A DNA stretch of 64,000 nt, taken from positions 784,768 through 848,767 of the forward strand of contig NZ_SODV01000002.1 in the NCBI RefSeq assembly GCF_004366355.1, written 5' to 3'. Positions within the stretch are counted from its first letter, which is position 1, and every line of letters starts with the position of its first letter. Below, one piece after another: positions 1 to 8,762 of the stretch. The notes below the pieces were generated by a model. The model had not been told where the DNA came from. It searched no databases and was given only the letters and a program-made list of their open reading frames with translations. This stretch comes from Dinghuibacter silviterrae (GTDB lineage Bacteria; Bacteroidota; Bacteroidia; Chitinophagales; Chitinophagaceae). The translations under genes were made by a program, and so were the position numbers.

Positions 1-2
1 GG

Positions 3-1988
3 CGGCCGGATCATATCCCGGAAGGCTATCGCTCCGGTTATGCAAAGACAACGGAGCAGGCCAGCGCGGGTTATTACTCCGTCTTGTTGACACGCTACCG
101 GGTCCGCGCCGAAATGACGGCCGCACCCCACAGCGGCATGCTGCGCTTTACCTACAATGCCGGCGGCCCTTCCCGTATACAAATCGACCTGGCCAGGCGG
201 GTGGGTGGGACCTCCACGCTGCAATACGTACACGTAACGGACGACCACAGCATAGAAGGCTGGATGCAATGCACGCCGGACGGCGGCGGCTGGGGTGACG
301 GTGCGGGACATGTGTATTACACGGTGTATTTCCACGCCGAATTCAGCAAGCCCCTTCTTCATTATGGAATATGGTCCGCCGATATACCCGACAACTGGTC
401 CCGCAAACGCGAATCCATCGAAAGCAACCTTTACCAGGAACGTGTCGGTGAAGCCGAAGTGTTGCGTGGGGTGGGGGAAAAACAGGGCAAGCACCTCGGA
501 TTTTTCACCGAGTTTGCCGCAAAGCCGGGGGAACAGGTGCTGTTAAAGGTGGGCATATCCTTCGTTGGGGTGGCAGGCGCCCGCGCCAATTTGACGACCG
601 AAATCCCGGACTGGGATTTTGACCGCGTTCATGCGCAAGCCCGCTTGTTGTGGAGCCGGGCCTTGGACAAGATCCGCGTCAGCGGGGGAACTTCCGCTGA
701 AAAGGCCGTCTTCTACACCGCCCTTTACCACAGCCTCATCGATCCCCGGGTACTCTCCGATGCAGACGGAAGCTATCCCGGCGGAGACGGTCAAATACAC
801 CATTCGCCGACTTTTTCCAAGCGGACCGTCTTTAGCGGTTGGGACGTTTTCCGGAGCCAGATGCCCCTGCAGGCCCTGATCAACCCCACCGTCGTGAGCG
901 ACATGATCAACTCTCTTGTAGAGCTGGCCGATCAAAGCGGCAAACACTACCTCGAACGCTGGGAGCTGATGAATGCCTATACCGGTTGCATGATCGGAAA
1001 CCCGGCGGTCATCATGATCGCCGACGCTTACGCCAAGGGCATCCGGAACTTTGACGTCTCCAAAGCGTATACGTATGCTGTAAACAGTTGCGAACGTTTT
1101 GGCAACGGTGATCGCGGCTGGGCATATATCTGCGACCCCGACGACCATAGCGGGACGTCTTATGCATCTTCTCCTTTCGTGATCTCCAATACGCTGGAAG
1201 ACGCCTTTTCGGAATGGTGCCTTTCGCGCCTCGCCTCGGCGCTGGGGCATACCGATGATTCGGCCCGCTACGCCGCCCGGTCTCAGAGCTATCGCCACAT
1301 CTGGGACACCACCGTTCACTGGTTCCGCCCCCGAAAGGCCGACGGTTCCTGGGAGGCCTGGCCTGCCACCGGGCGGCTGACCCAATTCTACGGAACGGTG
1401 GAAAGCAACCCCTATCAGCAAGGCTGGTTTGTTCCCCACGACATACCCGGTATGGTGCAACTCATGGGCGGGCGGTCCAAGGTCATTGCCGACTTGCTGT
1501 ATCTCTTCCGGCATACACCCGACGGCATGTTGTGGAACGACTATTTCAATCAGGCCAACGAACCGGTCCACCACGTACCCTTCCTTTTCAATCGTCTCGG
1601 TGCTCCCTGGCTGACGCAATACTGGAGCCGCCAGGTCTGCGCCCGCGCTTACCACGACGACGTGGAAGGCCTCGTCGGAAACGAAGACGTGGGACAAATG
1701 TCCGCCTGGTATGTCCTGGCCGCCAGCGGGATTCACCCCGTATGCCCCGGCGATACGCGGTATGAAATCACGAGTCCCGTGTTCTCCCGCATCGTTTTTA
1801 CACTCGCGGGCGGTGCGACCTTCACCATCGTGGCCCGGAACAACGCTGCCAAGAACGTGTACATTCAAAGCGCCACCCTCAACGGACAACCTTATCCGTA
1901 TTGCCATATCGACCACGCGCAACTCCTCGCGGGCGGCGTGCTGGAATTACAAATGGGGCCCAGCCCCAATAAAAAATGGGGCAAATGA
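3..1988 (+). CDS. GH92 family alpha-mannosidase, 5' end cut by the window edge
   Basis: The frame is open from the left edge, so the gene starts outside the window; about 661 residues are visible. GH92 enzymes are calcium-dependent exo-acting alpha-mannosidases that trim alpha-linked mannose from N-glycans or yeast mannan, usually in the periplasm or at the cell surface. Family landmarks seen are the early ASAGYYSVLL segment, GWDVFRSQMPL, the ESNPYQQGWF block (Glu codon at 1401) that stands where most members have EGNAWQY, and GNEDVGQMSAWYV near 1677, which matches the acid-rich active-site motif. It ends in an ATGA overlap with a second GH92 gene, so the two are translationally coupled. Linkage specificity cannot be read from sequence. 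The family call is firm. Confidence 0.93.
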   Translation, partial: RPDHIPEGYRSGYAKTTEQASAGYYSVLLTRYRVRAEMTAAPHSGMLRFTYNAGGPSRIQIDLARRVGGTSTLQYVHVTDDHSIEGWMQCTPDGGGWGDGAGHVYYTVYFHAEFSKPLLHYGIWSADIPDNWSRKRESIESNLYQERVGEAEVLRGVGEKQGKHLGFFTEFAAKPGEQVLLKVGISFVGVAGARANLTTEIPDWDFDRVHAQARLLWSRALDKIRVSGGTSAEKAVFYTALYHSLIDPRVLSDADGSYPGGDGQIHHSPTFSKRTVFSGWDVFRSQMPLQALINPTVVSDMINSLVELADQSGKHYLERWELMNAYTGCMIGNPAVIMIADAYAKGIRNFDVSKAYTYAVNSCERFGNGDRGWAYICDPDDHSGTSYASSPFVISNTLEDAFSEWCLSRLASALGHTDDSARYAARSQSYRHIWDTTVHWFRPRKADGSWEAWPATGRLTQFYGTVESNPYQQGWFVPHDIPGMVQLMGGRSKVIADLLYLFRHTPDGMLWNDYFNQANEPVHHVPFLFNRLGAPWLTQYWSRQVCARAYHDDVEGLVGNEDVGQMSAWYVLAASGIHPVCPGDTRYEITSPVFSRIVFTLAGGATFTIVARNNAAKNVYIQSATLNGQPYPYCHIDHAQLLAGGVLELQMGPSPNKKWGK

Positions 1989-4207
1989 AATCGCTATTAT
2001 ACCTCGCCGGTTGCCTTTTTTGCGCTTACGCGCAGGCGCAGGACCTTGTACACTATGCCAACACGTTACAAGGCACGAATTCCGATTTCGGCCTTAGCTA
2101 CGGCAACACCTACCCCTCCACCGCGCTGCCATTCCCCATGAACGCCTGGTCCCCGCAGACCGGCCGCGACGGGGATGGTTGGAAATACCAATATCAGTCC
2201 GGTTCGATTCGAGCCTTCGGCGAAACCCACCAGTGTAGCCCCTGGGTTGGCGACTACGGTGTTTTCTCGCTGATGCCCGTGCTCGATACCAGCGCCGATC
2301 AACGCGCATCGGCGTTCTCCCATCGCAATGAGATCGCCCAACCAAGCTACTACAGTGTCCGGTTGGACAATGGCATCCGCGCCGAAATCGCCCCCACCGA
2401 GCGCGGGGCCGCGATGCGCTTTACTTTCCCAAAAGGCCACGACGCCTTTGTCGTGTTCGACGGGTACATCAAACACTGCCACCTGCTTGTTTCGCCCGAC
2501 CACCGCAGTATTTCCGGGTGGGTCGACAACGGGCGCTGGGTGCCCCGGGGCTTCCGCAACTACTTCGTGATTGCATTCAATACGCCGTTCACCGGTTATG
2601 CCGCCACGGGCGATACTTCCGGTGAAGGCGACCGTCCGGTCGCGGCCTTCTTGCGCTTCAAACCCGGTGCCGTTGTTGAGGCACGCATCGCCTCCTCTTA
2701 CATCAGTCCCGACCAGGCGTCGGTTACCCTGGACCGTGAGGTCGCTCCCACCTTCGACGCCACTCATAAAGCCGCCGACAAGGTCTGGAACGATCTTTTC
2801 CACCGCGTCCTCGTGGAAGGCGGGACTGAGGCCGACAAGGCCACATTTTATAGTTGTCTCTTCCGCGCCAGCCTTTTCTCCCATACTTTCTTCGAATACG
2901 GGAAAGATGGCCACCCTTATTACTACAGTCCGTACGACGCCCAGATCCACGACGGGTATATGTATACGGACAACGGCTTCTGGGATACCTTCCGCTCACA
3001 GTTCCCGCTAAGCAACATTCTCCAGCCGACGCAACAGGGTCGTTATATGCAGGCGCTCCTGGACGCCTGGCACCAGTGCGGCTGGCTGCCCGCCTGGTCG
3101 GCACCCTCCGAAACGGGGGGCATGCTGGGCAACCACGCCATATCTTTACTTACCGACGCCTGGGTAAAGGGCATCCGGACCTTTAGTCCCGATTCCGCGC
3201 TGAAGGCCTACGCCCACGAGTCCATGAACAAAGGGCCCTGGGGCGGCGCCAACGGCCGGGCCGGCTGGAAGGAATATTTCGAGCTCGGCTATGTACCGTA
3301 CCCTGAATCCCAGGGCTCGACTGCGCAGACCCAGGAATACGCCTATGACGACTTTTGCGCCTACCACCTGGCAAGGCTCACAGGGAACGAGTTTTATGCG
3401 CACGTTTTTGGCCGGCAGATGTACAACTACCGGAACGTTTTCGATACCGTTACCGGGTTCATGCGCGGCCGTCAGGCTGACGGCAGTTGGGTCCCTCATT
3501 TCGATCCTTATGAATGGGGCGGCCCCTATACCGAGGGCAATGCCTGGCACTACAACTGGTCCGTCTTCCATGACGTCCAGGGGTTGATCAACCTCATGGG
3601 GGGCGACGCGCCCTTTATTTTGAAACTGGATTCCGTTTTTACCGTATCCAACACCGTCCACTACGGCACGTACGGCGCCATGATCCACGAGATGAAGGAA
3701 ATGGTCATCGAGGACATGGGACAATACGCCCACGGGAACCAGCCCATCCAACACATGATCTACTTGTACAGCTACGCGGGTCAACCCTGGAAAACCCAGT
3801 TCCACATCCGCCAGGTCATGGACAAGCTCTACAACGCCACCGAAAACGGATACCCCGGGGACGAGGACCAGGGTGGCATGTCCTCCTGGTACGTCCTTAG
3901 CGCCATGGGGATCTACAGCGTCTGCCCCGGCACCGATCAATACGTCCTGGGCAGCCCTGTGTTTAATAAAATCACCCTGACGATGGAGGACGGCAGGCAA
4001 TTCATCATCGAAGCCGATGGGAACAGCAAAGACAACGTATACATCGACGCCGCTACCCTCAACGGCGTACCCTATACGCACAACTGGATCACGTATGGGG
4101 ACATCGCCCGGGGCGGGGTGTTACGATTGCAAATGAGCAACAAACCCAATCTTAAAAGAGGCACGGCGGAAGAAGACAAACCCTTCTCGCTGTCCAAATG
4201 CAAATAA
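1985..4207 (+). CDS. GH92 family alpha-mannosidase, secreted
   Basis: A complete 740-residue GH92 glycosidase. I chose the ATG at 1985 because it overlaps the upstream stop as ATGA and starts a clean signal peptide (MKSLLYLAGCLFCAYAQAQ); an in-frame ATG at 1976 would add three residues. Family motifs are GFWDTFRSQFPL, TEGNAWHYNWSVFHD (Glu517, a likely catalytic-region acid), PIQHMIYLY and the GDEDQGGMSSWYVL block. The first GH92 gene differs in these active-site loops (ESNPYQ instead of EGNAWHY, GNEDVGQ instead of GDEDQGG), so the pair probably cleave different alpha-mannosidic linkages; that is inference. The 3' end overlaps the GH2 gene that follows. Confidence 0.94.
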   Translation: MKSLLYLAGCLFCAYAQAQDLVHYANTLQGTNSDFGLSYGNTYPSTALPFPMNAWSPQTGRDGDGWKYQYQSGSIRAFGETHQCSPWVGDYGVFSLMPVLDTSADQRASAFSHRNEIAQPSYYSVRLDNGIRAEIAPTERGAAMRFTFPKGHDAFVVFDGYIKHCHLLVSPDHRSISGWVDNGRWVPRGFRNYFVIAFNTPFTGYAATGDTSGEGDRPVAAFLRFKPGAVVEARIASSYISPDQASVTLDREVAPTFDATHKAADKVWNDLFHRVLVEGGTEADKATFYSCLFRASLFSHTFFEYGKDGHPYYYSPYDAQIHDGYMYTDNGFWDTFRSQFPLSNILQPTQQGRYMQALLDAWHQCGWLPAWSAPSETGGMLGNHAISLLTDAWVKGIRTFSPDSALKAYAHESMNKGPWGGANGRAGWKEYFELGYVPYPESQGSTAQTQEYAYDDFCAYHLARLTGNEFYAHVFGRQMYNYRNVFDTVTGFMRGRQADGSWVPHFDPYEWGGPYTEGNAWHYNWSVFHDVQGLINLMGGDAPFILKLDSVFTVSNTVHYGTYGAMIHEMKEMVIEDMGQYAHGNQPIQHMIYLYSYAGQPWKTQFHIRQVMDKLYNATENGYPGDEDQGGMSSWYVLSAMGIYSVCPGTDQYVLGSPVFNKITLTMEDGRQFIIEADGNSKDNVYIDAATLNGVPYTHNWITYGDIARGGVLRLQMSNKPNLKRGTAEEDKPFSLSKCK

Positions 4208-7179
4208 GAATGGCACGAATTGTAAAGACGGTCACGGTTCTATGGTTGGCGTTTTGTCGGCCCGGACTTTTATGGGCGCAGACCCGGATTTCCCTTGGCA
4301 GCGACAATCCCGCTGTGCAATGGCGGATCAAGCCGCAAGCGGAAGTGGATAGTGTAAAGATGGTTCAGTTGGGGTATGATACGCGAGACTGGGTACCCGG
4401 TGTCGTCCCGGGTGTGGTGTTCGACGCATACGTTCGGGCGGGGTTGGAAAAGGATCCCAATTATGCGGATAATATCTACCACGTAGATAAGTCAAAATAC
4501 GATCGTAATTTTTGGTACCGAACGGAGTTTGCCACACCGGTGGGCTTAGCGGGTGGCGCGCTTGGCGCGCCTGGAGCCAACGTGGGTGCCACGCCGGCGG
4601 CGGTTGGCGCGGCCGCGCACCTTTGGCTCCACTTCCGCGGCGTCAACCGCAAGGGCGAAGTCTTTCTCAACGGTGTCCGTCTCGGTCTCCTGGATGGCTT
4701 TATGCAACGGGGCGACTACGATATTACCGGGTTGGTCGCGCCGGGCGGCAGGAACGTCCTGGCGGTGCTCGTGCACTGGCCCGGCCTGCCCATCCCCAAC
4801 CATGCCAGCCCGACGTATATATCCAGCGACGGCTGGGACTGGATGCCCTCGGTTCCGGGGTTGCTGAATGGGATTACGGACGAGGTATACCTCACCGAGA
4901 CCGGCCGGGTGACGATCGTCGATCCCTGGATCCGTACGGAAGTGCCTTCACGCAAAGAAGCATCCATTGCGGTAAGGGTGGGGCTTGACAACCATTCGGG
5001 GCAAACCGAGGAAGGGGTGCTAAAGGCGGTCATCCAGCCCGGAAATATTGTTCTTTCGCGCAAGGTGACCCTTGGTCGCGGGCCTCAGGACGTTTCCTTC
5101 GATCGGGTGCGGGTGCAGGACCCTGCCCTTTGGTGGCCGAATGGATACGGTGCCCCGAATTTATATACCTGTGATGTTACATTTACGGTAGACGGTCAGG
5201 TGTCCGACAGCCGCCGTGTGACCTTTGGTATTCGCCAGTACGGCTACGATACCACCGGGGGGGTGCTCCACATCAAGGTCAACGGCGAGCGGATCTTTGT
5301 ACGGGGCGGCAACTGGGGCATGAGCGAATACCTGCTCCGGTGCAGGGGCGCGGAATATGATGTGAAAGTCAGGCTTCACCGGGAGATGCACCTCAACATG
5401 ATCCGCAACTGGATCGGGTCTACGACCGACGAGGCCTTTTATGATGCCTGTGACAAATATGGGATCATGGTGTGGGATGACTTCTGGCTCAACTCTCATC
5501 CCAACCTGCCGGACGACGTATTTGCCTTTAACGCCAATGCCGTGGAAAAAATCAAACGGTTCCGGAACCACCCTTCCATCGCCGTCTGGTGCGGAGACAA
5601 CGAGGGTACGCCCCTTCCCCCATTGAACGGCTGGCTCCGGGAAGACGTTAGCGCTTTCGACGGGGGAGACCGCTGGTACCAGCCCAACTCCCATTTAGGA
5701 GCCCTTACGGGGAGCGGACCCTGGACCAACGCCCACCCCACCTGGTACTTCACCCGCTATCCGGGTGGGTTTGGGGGGAGCCCTGGCTGGGGTTTCCGGA
5801 CGGAGATTGGAACGGCGGTCTTTCCTACTTATGAGAGTTTTTCCCGGTTTATGCCCGACAGTACCTGGTGGCCCAGGAACCCCATGTGGGACAAACATTT
5901 CTTTGGGCCGTCGGCCGCCAACGCGGGCCCCGACAGCTATATGGCCACGATCGATGCCAGTTACGGGAAAGCGGAAGGCATCAAGGACTTCTGCCGCAAG
6001 GCCCAGTTGTTGAATATAGAGACCAACAAAGCCCTCTATGAAGGGTGGCAACACCATATATGGGACGACGCCTCCGGTGTCATGACCTGGATGAGCCAGT
6101 CTGCCTATCCGTCGATGGTATGGCAGACGTACGACTACTATTACGACCTCACCGGTGCCTATTGGGGCGTCCGCAAGGCCTGCGAGCCCATTCACATTCA
6201 ATGGAGCTACGCGGACAATTCTGTAAAGGTGATTAATACGACCTTGGACGACTTACATGGTTTGCACGCCCAGGCCATCGTCTATGACCTCGACGGCAGG
6301 CCCCTCCCTGCCTATGGCCGGACCGCCGTTGTGGACGCGCCTTCAGACACCGCGACAGCCTGTTTTTCCCTGGATTTTGGCATAGACGACCTGGCGCGGC
6401 AAAAAACGGCCGTTGCCTCTTCCGGCGCCACCGAGGCACCCGATGCCGGCGCCGTGACCGACGGCAATGCCGGTTCCCGCTGGAGCAGCGCCTACCGGGA
6501 CGACGAATGGATCTATGTAGACCTGGGCGAACCCCGGGAGATCGGGGCCGTTACCCTCCACTGGGAGGCCGCTTACGGAAAAGCCTACAAGATACAAGTC
6601 TCCGGAGACGCCGTCACCTGGAAAGACGTGTATGCCACCGGGGATGGAAAGGGCGGGATCGATCCTGTTACTTTTGCCCCGGTGACGGCCCAGTATGTGC
6701 GGATGCTGGGTATCCGCCGGGCAACCGCCTTCGGATATTCCCTCTACGACTTCGAAGTCTATGGACGCAAACGCGCGGCAACCTCGCCCCTCCATTTTAT
6801 CCGGCTTTTGCTAAAAGACGACAGCGGCCGGTTGTTGTCGGATAACTTTTACTGGCGTGGCAACCAGCTTTCGGACTATACGGCGTTGAACAAGCTGCGC
6901 CCCGTCCGGCTCCGCGTGACCTCCCGTTTCCTCCGGGGGGCCGCGTCCGACACGATCGAGGCAACGGTCACCAACCCCACCGCCGTCGTGGCATTTGCCG
7001 TTCGCCTACAGGCCGTGCGGGCCGCCACCGGAGACCGGATTTTGCCGGCGTTGCAAGACGACAACTATTTCACCCTCCTGCCGGGGGAGTCCAGGAAAGT
7101 CGGTATCGAATTCGATCCTACCTTGCTGGGGAGCGATGGCTATAAGCTGATTGTTGAACCATACAACCATCCGCAATGA
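4198..7179 (+). CDS. GH2 family glycosidase (beta-mannosidase / exo-beta-glucosaminidase type) with inserted discoidin domain
   Basis: A 993-residue exported protein with an N-terminal signal segment; the start may be 4198 or the in-frame ATG at 4210. Domain order is a sugar-binding jelly-roll (about residues 40-210), an Ig-like domain, a TIM barrel (about 330-640) and further beta-sandwich domains. The GH2 catalytic pair is visible: acid/base Glu469 in WCGDNEG and nucleophile Glu536 in FRTEIG. An F5/8 type C (discoidin, CBM32-like) domain lies at about residues 730-860 (nucleotides 6388-6777) and seems nested within an Ig-like domain, because the strand sequence resumes after it (PLHFIRLLLKDDSGRLLSDNFYW). 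An alanine/glycine-rich insert at residues 116-140 interrupts the first jelly-roll. The neighbouring mannosidases favour a role in removing a beta-linked mannose or amino sugar. Confidence 0.88.
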   Translation: MQIRMARIVKTVTVLWLAFCRPGLLWAQTRISLGSDNPAVQWRIKPQAEVDSVKMVQLGYDTRDWVPGVVPGVVFDAYVRAGLEKDPNYADNIYHVDKSKYDRNFWYRTEFATPVGLAGGALGAPGANVGATPAAVGAAAHLWLHFRGVNRKGEVFLNGVRLGLLDGFMQRGDYDITGLVAPGGRNVLAVLVHWPGLPIPNHASPTYISSDGWDWMPSVPGLLNGITDEVYLTETGRVTIVDPWIRTEVPSRKEASIAVRVGLDNHSGQTEEGVLKAVIQPGNIVLSRKVTLGRGPQDVSFDRVRVQDPALWWPNGYGAPNLYTCDVTFTVDGQVSDSRRVTFGIRQYGYDTTGGVLHIKVNGERIFVRGGNWGMSEYLLRCRGAEYDVKVRLHREMHLNMIRNWIGSTTDEAFYDACDKYGIMVWDDFWLNSHPNLPDDVFAFNANAVEKIKRFRNHPSIAVWCGDNEGTPLPPLNGWLREDVSAFDGGDRWYQPNSHLGALTGSGPWTNAHPTWYFTRYPGGFGGSPGWGFRTEIGTAVFPTYESFSRFMPDSTWWPRNPMWDKHFFGPSAANAGPDSYMATIDASYGKAEGIKDFCRKAQLLNIETNKALYEGWQHHIWDDASGVMTWMSQSAYPSMVWQTYDYYYDLTGAYWGVRKACEPIHIQWSYADNSVKVINTTLDDLHGLHAQAIVYDLDGRPLPAYGRTAVVDAPSDTATACFSLDFGIDDLARQKTAVASSGATEAPDAGAVTDGNAGSRWSSAYRDDEWIYVDLGEPREIGAVTLHWEAAYGKAYKIQVSGDAVTWKDVYATGDGKGGIDPVTFAPVTAQYVRMLGIRRATAFGYSLYDFEVYGRKRAATSPLHFIRLLLKDDSGRLLSDNFYWRGNQLSDYTALNKLRPVRLRVTSRFLRGAASDTIEATVTNPTAVVAFAVRLQAVRAATGDRILPALQDDNYFTLLPGESRKVGIEFDPTLLGSDGYKLIVEPYNHPQ
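4541..4618 (+). repeat. GC-rich low-complexity insert inside the GH2 coding sequence
   Basis: This stretch encodes an alanine/glycine/proline-rich segment between two conserved strands of the GH2 sugar-binding domain (ATPV before, LWLHFRG after). It contains a small hairpin with 7-bp arms (4555-4561 and 4565-4571) around a 3-base loop. It is in frame and does not disturb the flanking motifs. I see comparable inserts in the two following glycan-processing genes. Confidence 0.55.
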
Positions 7180-8762
7180 AAAAGATTCTTTTCCCGATAC
7201 TTGCATTGTTGATGATCAGCCCCGTTCTGCCGGGGGCCGTGAGGCCCCCGCGGAGGGGCGAGCTGGCCCCGCCGCGGGGGCCTCACGGCCCTGCGGCGGC
7301 CGCACGGGGCTCGCAGCCGGCCACGCGGCGGGCGGACGGCCTCCGGCCCGCGGTGACCCTGACGCTGGCCATCGTCCTCCAGGACAACATGGTGATCCAG
7401 CAAAACAAGCCCTTCAAAGTGTGGGGCGCCGCTCCGGCCGGCACCACCGTGGAGATCCAGGCGGACTGGATGTCCAACCCCGTCACGGTAATAGCTGACC
7501 GTTCGGATACCTTCCTGGGTATCATCGATGTTCCTCGCGTGGCTCCCGGCGACTACAAGCCCCACACGCTCACCGTGCGGGCGGGCGCGTCGGTCATCAC
7601 GCTGCACAATGTGCTCGTAGGCGAAGTCTGGTTTTGCAGCGGTCAGTCGAATATGCAGTTCAGCATGATCACCGTGCTGGATTCCACTTCGGAAATCGCC
7701 GCGGCCGACCATCCGTCGATACGCCTTTTTAACACGGCCCTCAACTTTAGCGACCATCCCCTGGAGAATGTAAAAGGGAAATGGGTGCCTTGCTCTCCCG
7801 AAACCGTAAAGGGTTTTAGCGCCGTGGCTTACTACTTTGGCCGGAAACTCCAGGAAACCCTGAACGTGCCCGTGGGGCTTATTTTTTCGGGGATCGGCGC
7901 TTCCGCTGCCCAGGCGTATGTGCCCGAAGAGGCCCTGGCCGCCGATACCCAGCTCAACCGGGTCTACCTGCAACCCTACCTGTCCAGTCCCCGCTCCAAG
8001 GAGGTCATCGACGGTGGCTTTAGCTTTGAAAAGGTCACGCGTCCTTTTCTCTTATACAATGCATTGATCCATCCCTTCCGTCACTTGTCGATACGCGGCA
8101 TCTGCTGGTACCAGGGAGAATCCAACCGTATGGAAAGGGACAGCTATACCCGCCTGACCCAAACCCTTGTCCGGTGTTGGAGAACCGGCTTTGCACAGGG
8201 GGACCTGCCCTTCTACTATGTACAAGTGGCCCCTTACTTTTATGACAAAGAAGATCCCACTTTGGCGGACTATGCTTTTTTCCGGGAAGCCCAGGAACGC
8301 ATTTCCGACCTCGACCATACCGCGATGGTCGTCACCATGGACGTGGGAGAATCCAAAAACCTGCACCCCATCAACAAAAAACCCGTGGGCGAGCGTCTTG
8401 CCGCTACCGCCCTCGCCGGCACTTACGGTCTCGAAGGGATCGTGCACAGCGGCCCCCACTACCAATGTATGGAAGTCCGGGGTCGGGATGTTGTTATTCA
8501 TTTCGAACCAGGCACCCTCAGCGGAGGGCTGAAGACCATCGATGGCGGGGCGCCCTTGTTTTTTACCATGGCTGGAGCGGATAAGGTGTTTTACCCCGCG
8601 GTGGCTACGATCGAGGGTGACCACGTGGTATTGCATTCGGACAAAGTCAGGAAACCCCTGGCGGCGCGGTATGCGTTTACCAATTATCCGGTGACCAACC
8701 TTGAAAACGGGGCGGGATGGCCTGCGGTGCCCTTTAGAACCGATGACTGGGTGGAAAAATGA
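7176..8762 (+). CDS. sialate O-acetylesterase-type carbohydrate esterase (SASA/SGNH fold)
   Basis: A 528-residue exported esterase whose ATG overlaps the GH2 stop as ATGA. Proteins of this SASA family remove acetyl groups from sugars (sialic acids, xylan or mannan acetates) so that exoglycosidases can proceed. The nucleophile motif is clear: GEVWFCSGQSNMQFSM with Ser158. A second conserved block, DVGESKNLHPINKKPVGERLA, supplies the Asp/His pair. The front is odd: after the hydrophobic leader comes about 40 residues of Arg/Pro/Ala/Gly-rich sequence before the family's usual opening (TLTLAIVLQDNMVIQQN). That insert is where the hairpin at 7234-7291 lies. In this operon, removal of acetyl decorations from a mannose-containing glycan is the likely job. 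Confidence 0.87.
   Translation: MKKILFPILALLMISPVLPGAVRPPRRGELAPPRGPHGPAAAARGSQPATRRADGLRPAVTLTLAIVLQDNMVIQQNKPFKVWGAAPAGTTVEIQADWMSNPVTVIADRSDTFLGIIDVPRVAPGDYKPHTLTVRAGASVITLHNVLVGEVWFCSGQSNMQFSMITVLDSTSEIAAADHPSIRLFNTALNFSDHPLENVKGKWVPCSPETVKGFSAVAYYFGRKLQETLNVPVGLIFSGIGASAAQAYVPEEALAADTQLNRVYLQPYLSSPRSKEVIDGGFSFEKVTRPFLLYNALIHPFRHLSIRGICWYQGESNRMERDSYTRLTQTLVRCWRTGFAQGDLPFYYVQVAPYFYDKEDPTLADYAFFREAQERISDLDHTAMVVTMDVGESKNLHPINKKPVGERLAATALAGTYGLEGIVHSGPHYQCMEVRGRDVVIHFEPGTLSGGLKTIDGGAPLFFTMAGADKVFYPAVATIEGDHVVLHSDKVRKPLAARYAFTNYPVTNLENGAGWPAVPFRTDDWVEK
7234..7291. repeat. near-perfect inverted repeat inside the esterase coding sequence
   Basis: Arms at 7234-7253 and 7272-7291 are perfectly complementary over 20 bp (core ggccgtgaggcccccgcgg and its reverse complement). 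After one A-G mismatch the stem continues with four more pairs (7255-7258 with 7267-7270), closed by an 8-base loop. Such a GC-rich hairpin early in an mRNA should be very stable. There is no T-run after it, so it is not a terminator of the usual kind. It lies in the non-conserved insert between the signal peptide and the mature esterase. Confidence 0.9.

Noticed and set aside
543-1922. Long open frame on the minus strand opposite the first GH92 gene
   Set aside because: The plus strand carries unmistakable GH92 motifs, and the minus frame has no family features. GC-rich DNA readily gives long antisense frames; the same applies to frames at 3146-4081, 9425-10123, 24214-24894 and 26146-27096.
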